Shown piece by piece: positions 46,101 to 52,499 of a DNA stretch of 64,000 nt. Source of the stretch: CAZGNZ01 sp964527215 (GTDB lineage: Bacteria; Fidelibacterota; Marinisomatia; SCGC-AAA003-L08; JACNLC01); assembly GCA_964527215.1 (NCBI GenBank), contig CAZGNZ010000001.1, forward strand, positions 193,969 through 257,968. Reading direction: 5' to 3'. A model generated the notes under the pieces. That model made no database searches, was not told where the DNA came from, and saw only the letters and a list, made by a program, of their open reading frames with translations. Within the stretch, counting starts at the first letter, position 1. Each line of letters opens with the position of its first letter. The translations under genes were made by a program, and so were the position numbers.

Positions 46101-46681
46101 CCCCAATGGTGGCCGTGTTCTGGGATGATTTGAAAACATCGGGCGGCGGACAGGCATACAGTTATATTGACGAAGATGCCGGCATCGTCATTATAGAATG
46201 GTCCGACATGCACACCTATGACAACAACAGTCCCGAAACCTTTCAGATTATACTCATCGACGCCATATCTCCCACCGGTGATGATGAAATGATCCTGCAG
46301 TACAAAGACTTCAATAATACTACCACCGGCAATCTGGAGAGCGGCGGTGTGATTCACGGCTCTCACTGCACGGTTGGTATTGAAAACCATTTGGGAACGG
46401 ACGGTCTCCTGTACACCTATGACGATGAATATCCGGAAGCAGCCCTGGAAATCACAGATGAGACCGCACTCTTTATCACTACCCGGCAGCCGCTGGCACT
46501 GCTGAAGGGCGATGTAAATCAGGATGGCGGCGTGGATATTCTGGATATTGTGCTGGTGGTCAATGATATCGTAAATATTACTCCCCTGGGACCGCTGGAA
46601 CTGTATATCGCGGATATGGATGAAAACGGTATTGTCAATATTCTGGATGTGATCCAGATGATCAACAATATTGTACAGTAA
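43133..46681 (+). CDS. Secreted C25 (gingipain-like) peptidase-family protein with dockerin-like C-terminus, 1182 aa
   Basis: GTG start after GGAG, signal peptide, a prodomain-like region (residues 20-220), then a C25 domain: 'PAILYVCGGGSNGAINHPSFNDLVEWR', 'IVGLVGDVGGSFDIPTWYEN', 'FPEVLIGRISVNSSTDI', 'IAYFNYRGYIGTSGFG', the Cys motif 'VTFLTCSTGGFSGTAI', 'GGVAAIGTAT' and 'LMGDPGLHLW'. The His motif usually seen as Y-x-G-H-G reads YRGYIG, so activity is uncertain. Several Ig-like domains follow, then a carbohydrate-binding-like beta region ('FTFYGVDYTEISVSSNGWISF'), and a C-terminal pair of dockerin-type repeats ('GDVNQDGGVDILDIVLVVND', 'ADMDENGIVNILDVIQMINN'). Exported and probably surface-retained. 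Confidence 0.88.
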   Translation: MKTTRLYTALTFIFLTFLSAGTLGRFELMEPSDSETRLNFRLDQFSMTETGRFQKFEIETAGKTTEAGMPELPVFSTMFQMEPGITYEVTYQVRQSSVMTDIDLLPSSGIEEPEPGQETADPDDSAYGTIAVYPQSNISISEPHIMRGLELAVVTLIPFSYSPQTRQLEIYEEVEIQVFESGTRPIGNIVNMPRSRTFEPLYESLIVNYEPTDRDEDFQQPAILYVCGGGSNGAINHPSFNDLVEWRHQRGWVVYTAHTGQTGSSSSNIKNYIEDAYETLNPPPEIVGLVGDVGGSFDIPTWYENWSWYSGEGDHPYSQLDGTDIFPEVLIGRISVNSSTDIANVINKTIAYEQAYYVENNWLEKAALVGDPTHSGLSTIITNQYIENMMSNYGFEDIRTNYGDGNYSSWMQSQLNEGIAYFNYRGYIGTSGFGTSNINNANNGYMTPFVTFLTCSTGGFSGTAITESFLRAGTVASPKGGVAAIGTATSGTHTLYNNIVQMGIYEGIFSRGLETAGGALASGKLALYNAYPNNPDDKVSIFTHWNNLMGDPGLHLWTDTPLQLIVEHAETVGAGTNIIDVLVTDTDGIPVEDAWVTLLADDDAIFTTVLTNSEGLATLPLNTEYTGDVLVTVTKKNVAPSQTSFDISSDGPAVNIVETDITVDDSAGNNDGILNPGETVTLTIAFANYGNEPAENVVATISSDNELVEFQNTSSTFEFFDLGQLYYGNYEFTLAAEAVQNEALGLRIDMMDAGGVSGVASVPMHVNGAKLEIDGYSVVGQDYLLAGVSNQVRVELYNEGMVSSENVQGYVISHTQLLDVETADLSWNSIESLGSAESSQTFSVYASNDIIRGSILSLEIELWNDAGYDRSVILNLQVGEVTVMDPLGPDAFGHYIYDSEDLNYSLAVPYDWIEIDPSLGGDGTSLNLNDQGYGNPVSQLSAHLDIPFTFTFYGVDYTEISVSSNGWISFGDVESESFRNYPLPGPGGPSPMVAVFWDDLKTSGGGQAYSYIDEDAGIVIIEWSDMHTYDNNSPETFQIILIDAISPTGDDEMILQYKDFNNTTTGNLESGGVIHGSHCTVGIENHLGTDGLLYTYDDEYPEAALEITDETALFITTRQPLALLKGDVNQDGGVDILDIVLVVNDIVNITPLGPLELYIADMDENGIVNILDVIQMINNIVQ

Positions 46682-46716
46682 CAAAAACCGGGACGGACTT
46701 AATCGGGATCTGATCA

Positions 46717-47880
46717 GTGGAAATTCTGATACTGTTCATACTGATAATTACTCTTTTGCTGCTGGGATGGCGGGAAAACCACCGCCATCTCATTTCCCTG
46801 CAGCGGATCCCCATGCGCATACACATCAATGGAGCAAGGGGTAAATCCAGTGTTACTCGTCTGATCGCCGCCGGATTGCGAAACGGCGGACTGCGGACTC
46901 TGGCCAAGACCACCGGTTCAGCACCCAGAGTCATTACCATGGAGGGGAAGGATCAGGTGATCCATCGTCTTCGCAGTGCATCCATTGGCGAGCAGGTTCG
47001 TCTGCTGAGGGGATTTGCCCGTCAGAAGCCGGATGTTGTGGTGATGGAATGCATGGCCGTACAGCCCCAGTACCAGTGGGTGGCTGAGCAGAAAATGGTG
47101 CAGTCCACCATTGGTGTGATCACCAATGTCCGTCCGGATCATCTGGAGGAAATGGGGCCCCGGCTTTCGGATATTGCCTATTCGCTTTCCAATACCATTC
47201 CCTTCAACGGCCTCATGGTTACGGCTGAGCACAAGAAGCTGAAAGAACTGCGGGAAATCGCAGGCAAACGACATACTCGGCTGTTTGAGGTTCATTCTGA
47301 AGATATTTCCCTGGATTACATGAACCGGTTTCCATATCTGGAGCATGATGAAAATGTGGCCCTCGCAGTCAAAGTATGCGAACTGGCCGGTATTTCCCGG
47401 AAAACTGCTTTGGACGGAATGATTCATGCCAAACCGGATCCGGGTGCACTGGTACTGTGGAAACTGAAATTCAATGGTAATACCTGTCGGTTTGTCAATG
47501 CATTTGCCGCCAATGATCCACTGTCCACGTTGAAAATCTGGCAGCTGGTGGAACATCGTCTTGTCGATGAAAAAACATGTGTTTTCCTGAACACAAGACC
47601 GGACCGGCGTTCACGAACGCGGCAGATGATGAGTCTTGTAAAAGACTATATTAAACCCAGTATTCTTATTATTCGCGGTGACAATCTCTCCGTTTCGCTT
47701 TTGGATGAATTAAGAAAAGCCCGAATTGCCGTACACACGTATCCCCTGAGTGTAAAACCTGAAGAAGCCGTCTCCAAACTGGCCAAACTGGATAAGCATT
47801 TTATATTTGGTATTGGCAATATGGTCGGGTGGGGAGACAGTTTTGTAACAACGCTGAAGAAGTATCGTATCAATGATTGA
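46717..47880 (+). CDS. pgsB: Poly-gamma-glutamate synthase subunit PgsB/CapB
   Basis: An N-terminal membrane segment (ILILFILIITLLLLGW) precedes a Mur-ligase-like ATPase: P-loop 'HINGARGKSSVTRLIAAGLR', 'VVMECMAVQPQYQW', 'TIGVITNVRPDHLEEMG', 'NAFAANDPLSTLKIW', 'LNTRPDRRSRTRQM'. PgsB ligates glutamate through its gamma-carboxyl with ATP at the inner membrane, together with PgsC. The start is GTG; no strong ribosome site is visible. First gene of a tight cluster pgsB-pgsC-pgsW followed by two envelope genes; it starts 35 nt after the C25-like gene, so it may share its transcript. Length (387 aa) is normal. Confidence 0.96.
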   Translation: MEILILFILIITLLLLGWRENHRHLISLQRIPMRIHINGARGKSSVTRLIAAGLRNGGLRTLAKTTGSAPRVITMEGKDQVIHRLRSASIGEQVRLLRGFARQKPDVVVMECMAVQPQYQWVAEQKMVQSTIGVITNVRPDHLEEMGPRLSDIAYSLSNTIPFNGLMVTAEHKKLKELREIAGKRHTRLFEVHSEDISLDYMNRFPYLEHDENVALAVKVCELAGISRKTALDGMIHAKPDPGALVLWKLKFNGNTCRFVNAFAANDPLSTLKIWQLVEHRLVDEKTCVFLNTRPDRRSRTRQMMSLVKDYIKPSILIIRGDNLSVSLLDELRKARIAVHTYPLSVKPEEAVSKLAKLDKHFIFGIGNMVGWGDSFVTTLKKYRIND

Positions 47881-48325
47881 AAATGTTGAAATTGCTGTCG
47901 GACTTGGAATTGTTCTGAGTCTGTTTCTGACCGAAACACTGGGTGTCACCGCCGGCGGAGTAATCGTTCCGGGGTACATCGCTCTGTACCTGCACCATCC
48001 CTGGCAGGTGATAAGTACGTTTGCCGTCGCACTGACGGTGTATTTTATCATCCAGGGACTGTCCCGTGTCATGCTGATTTACGGGAAACGCCGACTGGTT
48101 CTCAGCCTGCTCCTGGGATTTTTCCTGGGGGTTCTTACCAAAAAATATCTTCTGTTCCCGGAAGAAGGGGTAAACCTGGCCGTGATCGGTAATATTATTC
48201 CGGGTCTGATTGCCAGCTGGATGGACAGGCAGGGAGTCACGCGTACTGCAAGTGTGATCCTGATCGTGGCCGTGGTCGTTCAGCTGTTTCTTATGGTGAC
48301 CGGACTGGAGGTGCCCAATGTTTAG
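47873..48325 (+). CDS. pgsC: Poly-gamma-glutamate synthase membrane subunit PgsC/CapC
   Basis: 150 aa, almost entirely hydrophobic with about four or five membrane segments. The family signature 'IGLGIVLSLFLTETLGVTAGG' is nearly exact ('AVGLGIVLSLFLTETLGVTA', then GGVIVPGYIALYLHHP). PgsC is the obligate inner-membrane partner of PgsB. The start overlaps the pgsB stop by 8 nt, implying translational coupling. Confidence 0.96.
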   Translation: MIENVEIAVGLGIVLSLFLTETLGVTAGGVIVPGYIALYLHHPWQVISTFAVALTVYFIIQGLSRVMLIYGKRRLVLSLLLGFFLGVLTKKYLLFPEEGVNLAVIGNIIPGLIASWMDRQGVTRTASVILIVAVVVQLFLMVTGLEVPNV

Positions 48326-49439
48326 ACCTGCAATTCAGCAGACACGGGTTCTGGTTGGAATCGCAGTGTTTAATCTTTTGGTTTTTTTGATCGCATCAAA
48401 ATCCACCGTTGTGGCAGAAGCCCGAGGATACACCGAGAAAATTGAATCCGCGCGTCTGATGCAGTCTGCAATGCAGACGCTGAAGGAATCCCGAACCGGA
48501 GCTGATGCCGTGTTCGTGGATGTTGAAAATGATCCCAACGAAACCGCTTTGGTCGGGCCCCAGTACAGCCTGATTACCACAGATGAGGGGAATCTGGATC
48601 ACAAGCTCACCACCCTGAATCCCAATTTTGCGGCACTGTTTGTCGATCTGCTTCTGGAAGCAGGCTGTCAGCCGGGAGATCCGGTGGCAGTGGCCGTGAC
48701 CGGATCCATGCCGGGCGCAAATCTGGCATTGTATTCCGCGATGAGCGTTCTGGACCTTGAACCGTTTATCATAACATCCGTCGGCGCATCACAATGGGGA
48801 GCCACTGATCCGTGGTTCACATGGCTGGATATGGAAACCATCCTGAAGAACGCCGGGGTATTTGAATTCAAGAGTTCTGCGGCATCCATCGGCGGAAAGG
48901 GAGATACCGGTAAAGGAGTCAGTCTGCGGGGCCGGGAACTGCTTTGGGAATCCATTTACCGGAACAATATCGCTCTGATCCAGGAAGCCAACCTGCTGCA
49001 GAGTATGGATGTCCGTCAGTCAACTTACGAGGGCAATCTGCCGCTGGATCAATACAAAGCCTATATCAATATTGGCGGGGGTGCTGCAAGCGTCGGTCCC
49101 AGTATTAATGCAAGGCTGATTCCAACCGGTGTGGTTCCCGCAGAAGAACTTCGCGGCTTAGGCGGACGCAGTGTGCTTTCTGAATTTGCACAGGCCGGGG
49201 TATCTGTGGTGCATCTGCTGGATGTTCCAGAAATTTCCGCGGATAACGACCTTCCGTCCGCACCCGTTCCACTGCCGGAAATCGGCAGCGGAAAACTGTA
49301 TTCCGAATTGAAATATAATATCTGGATCGCTTTTACTGCACTGCTGCTGACTGTCGGTGTGACCATTTATATCGGTGTGCTGAGTCATCGTCAGATCAAG
49401 CACAGAATGGAGACCTATGAACCCGAATCAATCCTGTAA
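48318..49439 (+). CDS. pgsW: Poly-gamma-glutamate system protein PgsW
   Basis: 373 aa with an N-terminal membrane anchor ('VLVGIAVFNLLVFLIA') and a C-terminal one ('NIWIAFTALLLTVGVTIYIG'). In between: 'ESRTGADAVFVDVENDPNETALVGPQYS', 'NLDHKLTTLNPNFAALFVDLLLEAG', 'VAVAVTGSMPGANLALYSA', 'VGASQWGATDPWFTWLDME' and 'YINIGGGAASVGPS'. This is the poly-gamma-glutamate system protein (TIGR04332-type) that accompanies pgsBC in some Gram-negatives and spirochaetes; its biochemical role is not established. GGAGG lies 6 nt before the ATG, and the gene overlaps pgsC by 8 nt. No capA/pgsA gene occurs in the window. Confidence 0.9.
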   Translation: MFRPAIQQTRVLVGIAVFNLLVFLIASKSTVVAEARGYTEKIESARLMQSAMQTLKESRTGADAVFVDVENDPNETALVGPQYSLITTDEGNLDHKLTTLNPNFAALFVDLLLEAGCQPGDPVAVAVTGSMPGANLALYSAMSVLDLEPFIITSVGASQWGATDPWFTWLDMETILKNAGVFEFKSSAASIGGKGDTGKGVSLRGRELLWESIYRNNIALIQEANLLQSMDVRQSTYEGNLPLDQYKAYINIGGGAASVGPSINARLIPTGVVPAEELRGLGGRSVLSEFAQAGVSVVHLLDVPEISADNDLPSAPVPLPEIGSGKLYSELKYNIWIAFTALLLTVGVTIYIGVLSHRQIKHRMETYEPESIL

Positions 49440-50328
49440 GTTTTGGCTGATCTTTTCCGTTTTCCTCTGCAGTACGGCCCTGTCCGGGGTCATTTCACCG
49501 CTGGAGTCGGAGAAGCGGGAAATTCTGACCATCAATGAAAAACGGCGGACCTACTATCAACTCCACAATGAACCTCTGAACTACCAGATCAAGGGTCCCC
49601 GTGAACTCACGCTGTACGCTCGAAAAGCGGTTCCAAAACACAACAAAAAACTGCATGGTTTCGGGTACCAGATTGGGCTGGATGACGGAGAGCCGGTGCT
49701 GGTTTCACACGAGAAAGCGCTCTACAGTGCCGTCAAATCCGGAGCTCATCCCGGACACAGTTATACTTCCAGCGGAAAATACATCATCAAGATTCCCGCC
49801 GGACATCACACCCTCACGCTGGCACCGCTGAAACCCCGAAGCGGACCGGTGCTGATTCGAATCATTGCTTCAGATCCGCCGGACAAGGAAAACGGCATAT
49901 TCCTGGCGCCCAGTCATGGAGAAGATCCGGTACATCTCAGAATCGCCGGTAAAAAAATCCGGTATTTTGAACTGCTTGGAAACCAGCCGCTGAATTTCGA
50001 TCTGGACGGTCCGGGAGTAATGGAAGTCCGGAGCAGGCTGGCCTTCCTCGACTGGATGGGACCGGAAGAACCCTACCGCATTCGGGTGAAACTCGACGGT
50101 GTTCCGGAAGGGACCTTTTTCTTTACGGCAGACAAATCCGATGCCACGGATGTCATGGAAGACAAAACCATCGTCCCCGGTAAATGGCGTTCCTGCGACA
50201 TCAGGATTCCACAGGGGGCTCACAACGTGACTCTCGAACTGCTCAACCGGGATAAAAAGGTGTACGTTCGCTGCAAAGAATACAAGCCTGCTGCAGAATC
50301 GAACCAGCGTTTGAATCCGAAGCGATGA
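49417..50328 (+). CDS. Exported two-domain beta-sandwich-like protein of the pgs operon, 303 aa
   Basis: Not a family I recognise. A signal peptide (FWLIFSVFLCSTALSG) precedes two related halves: 'ILTINEKRRTYYQLHNEPLNYQIKGPRELTLYARKA' (residues 35-75) and 'HLRIAGKKIRYFELLGNQPLNFDLDGPGVMEVRSRLAF' (residues 172-212), each followed by 'YQIGLDDGEP' or 'YRIRVKLDGVPEG' and a closing 'IPxGxHxxTLxLL' strand. Both quotations here are shown to mark the match, which indicates an internal duplication. It overlaps pgsW by 23 nt and the following barrel gene by 4 nt. Position suggests a periplasmic factor guiding polymer between PgsBCW and the outer membrane (inference). Confidence 0.82.
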   Translation: MNPNQSCKFWLIFSVFLCSTALSGVISPLESEKREILTINEKRRTYYQLHNEPLNYQIKGPRELTLYARKAVPKHNKKLHGFGYQIGLDDGEPVLVSHEKALYSAVKSGAHPGHSYTSSGKYIIKIPAGHHTLTLAPLKPRSGPVLIRIIASDPPDKENGIFLAPSHGEDPVHLRIAGKKIRYFELLGNQPLNFDLDGPGVMEVRSRLAFLDWMGPEEPYRIRVKLDGVPEGTFFFTADKSDATDVMEDKTIVPGKWRSCDIRIPQGAHNVTLELLNRDKKVYVRCKEYKPAAESNQRLNPKR

Positions 50329-51377
50329 ACCGGTTTTTTATCAAATTCACCCTCGGTTTTTTAACAGCCATGCTGCCGGCCGCCATCCTGGCTTCCGGAT
50401 TCTCGGTACCGGTGGTGCTGACACCTGCAGTATCGGTGGGATACGACTCCAATTTTCTGAAACTGTCTGATGAGGAAATGGACCGCGCAGATCTGGACCG
50501 CAGCTATCTGGGTGATTCAGAAAACTTTGATTCCGCGTTCCTCAAACCGGAATTTCGACTGCAGTATGCGCCGTATCTCCTGGGTGAGAATGAAACCAGA
50601 CTGGTTTTTTGGACAGCATACTCTCACTACACTCAATCAGACATAAAAGGCTATGCTTCCTGGCTCGTGCGGCTGGAGCAGCATCTTGGCCCCTATTCCT
50701 GGCTGAAACTCCAGATTTCCCAACTGCCTGAATTTTATCTGCGAACCTATATCGACCGGGACTACACCAGCAAGCTTCGCCAGGACTGCAGTTTCTCCTA
50801 TGAATCATGGTACGTCAGTTATTCCCTGCCCCTGATGAAAAAGACATGGGCTCAGGTGAAGCGGCAGGAGTCCAAGGAATATTATAATCCGGTGTTTGCG
50901 GAATTCGACACGGAAAAAACCGGAACCGAATTGAAAATCTCCAGCACACTGGTTCGCGACTGGCGGTTTCAGGCCTGGGCGGAGATGGGGTCCGCGGACA
51001 ATGTTTCATTTCAGTCGGGACTGAACAGTACCCGTCAGGACCGTTCGTATGACTATCTCGAATACGGCGGCAGCATTCGCCGAACGCTGGATTGCTGGAT
51101 TAAGGATATTGCCCTCAAAGCGGATTTTCATTACCGGGAATACCATACCGATGATCCTGAGGATCCCCTGCATGCCGGCCGGGAGCATCTGGACGGGAAA
51201 TTTACCCTCACTATGAATCGCCCTCTGACTGGTAACTGGAATGCCCAGCTGAACCTTCGCTACCGCAATAAATTCACGGAATCGGGATACGACTGGGTAG
51301 AGGATTTAAAATCATTTGAGCAGTTCCAGATTTGGCTCAAAATCAGTTACCGTTTTCATTCAGACATTCTTTATTAA
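50325..51377 (+). CDS. Outer-membrane beta-barrel of the pgs operon, 350 aa
   Basis: Signal peptide (FTLGFLTAMLPAAILASG), then alternating hydrophobic/aromatic strands throughout ('VLTPAVSVGYDSNF', 'TRLVFWTAYSHYTQSD', 'WYVSYSLPLMKKTWAQVK', 'WNAQLNLRYRNKF', 'FQIWLKISYRF'). No periplasmic domain. It overlaps the preceding gene as ATGA. No named family is recognised. Being the last member of a translationally coupled pgs cluster, it is a candidate outer-membrane exit or anchoring channel for poly-gamma-glutamate (inference). Confidence 0.8.
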   Translation: MNRFFIKFTLGFLTAMLPAAILASGFSVPVVLTPAVSVGYDSNFLKLSDEEMDRADLDRSYLGDSENFDSAFLKPEFRLQYAPYLLGENETRLVFWTAYSHYTQSDIKGYASWLVRLEQHLGPYSWLKLQISQLPEFYLRTYIDRDYTSKLRQDCSFSYESWYVSYSLPLMKKTWAQVKRQESKEYYNPVFAEFDTEKTGTELKISSTLVRDWRFQAWAEMGSADNVSFQSGLNSTRQDRSYDYLEYGGSIRRTLDCWIKDIALKADFHYREYHTDDPEDPLHAGREHLDGKFTLTMNRPLTGNWNAQLNLRYRNKFTESGYDWVEDLKSFEQFQIWLKISYRFHSDILY

Positions 51378-51401
51378 ACTCGATGATTGGAATTTTTGCA
51401 G

Positions 51402-52487
51402 ATGAAACACTTTAAGTACCCACTGTATTTCCTGCTGACACTGGCATTTTTTACGCAGGCCTGCATATCACCCTCAGACCCGGAAGGTCTGAAATCTGAA
51501 CATGTCATCACCATTGACACCATTGGATACTGCAAGGATTTTGACCTGAATGATACCCTGCTGGTGCTGGCTGCCAATGAAAACGGCTATATGGTATTTG
51601 AATATGAATTTGATGCCCAGGGACAGTTCCATTATGAGTTTATTTATGACGACAATGATATGGACAATGACGGAAGCGGGGTGGATAAAATTTCTTCCGT
51701 GCAAATCTCCGAGCAGTTTCCGCTGCTGTACCTGATGGATCACAGCGACGGTGTGTACTACACCAATATCGGAATGCCCGATGATGATCTTGCAACGGGC
51801 AAGCTGGGCGGAGGTCTTTCGGAAAACCGGGATATTGTGCGCAGCATGATCCTGGATGATTCCCGTCCGGACCAGCCCATTCTGTATTCCCTGCGCAAGC
51901 CGGGCAGCGCTGAAAATTATACGGAAATCAATGCCCGGTACCTGTCGGCGTTTGGAGAAAACCCGATGTTTGTTTTTGAAAATGATACACCCAGCTGGGG
52001 AATCCTGAATGAGGCAGCGGAAAGTATCTGCCTGGCCGACAGTCTGATGTCGGTGACCCTGTCCGAACTGGGTGTGGCGGTGTACAGGCAGCAGGCGGAC
52101 GGTTCGCTGGTTGAATTTACCGCTTTCGATACACCGGGTATCGCGCAGACCGTGTATTCCGTTGGTCAGAGAATATTTGCGGGTCTGGATGAGGATTTTG
52201 GTTGTTACACCGCGTTACTTGATTCGGTAGGCAATATTGACCATACATTTAATATCGCAGAAGGTTATTCGGTTCGCAGCATTCACTATAACGACGGTAT
52301 TCTGGCGCTGGCCTGCGGGAACGACGGCGTGCTGCTTTTTGAATGGAGCGGGACAGACAGCGATCACACATTTGAAGAACTGGGCTGGCTGGAATCGGCG
52401 TATGCCTATCGAGCCCACGTTTATGACAGTCAGAAAATTTTTGTGGCCACCCGCAGTGGTCTGCAGTTATTTAATCTGGAAAACTAA
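51402..52487 (+). CDS. Lipoprotein with propeller-like repeats, 361 aa
   Basis: The ATG at 51402 gives a typical lipoprotein signal ('LLTLAFFTQAC'); a TTG five codons earlier is possible. The mature part is acidic with repeated beta units ('VLAANENGYMVFEYEF', 'LLYLMDHSDGVYYTNIG', 'IFAGLDEDFGCYTALLD', 'LALACGNDGVLLFEW', 'IFVATRSGLQLFNLEN'), resembling LVIVD-type propellers. It starts 24 nt after the pgs-linked barrel and 12 nt before the following secreted repeat protein, so it is within the same long operon. Function unknown. Confidence 0.82.
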   Translation: MKHFKYPLYFLLTLAFFTQACISPSDPEGLKSEHVITIDTIGYCKDFDLNDTLLVLAANENGYMVFEYEFDAQGQFHYEFIYDDNDMDNDGSGVDKISSVQISEQFPLLYLMDHSDGVYYTNIGMPDDDLATGKLGGGLSENRDIVRSMILDDSRPDQPILYSLRKPGSAENYTEINARYLSAFGENPMFVFENDTPSWGILNEAAESICLADSLMSVTLSELGVAVYRQQADGSLVEFTAFDTPGIAQTVYSVGQRIFAGLDEDFGCYTALLDSVGNIDHTFNIAEGYSVRSIHYNDGILALACGNDGVLLFEWSGTDSDHTFEELGWLESAYAYRAHVYDSQKIFVATRSGLQLFNLEN

Positions 52488-52499
52488 AAAGGAATCATT

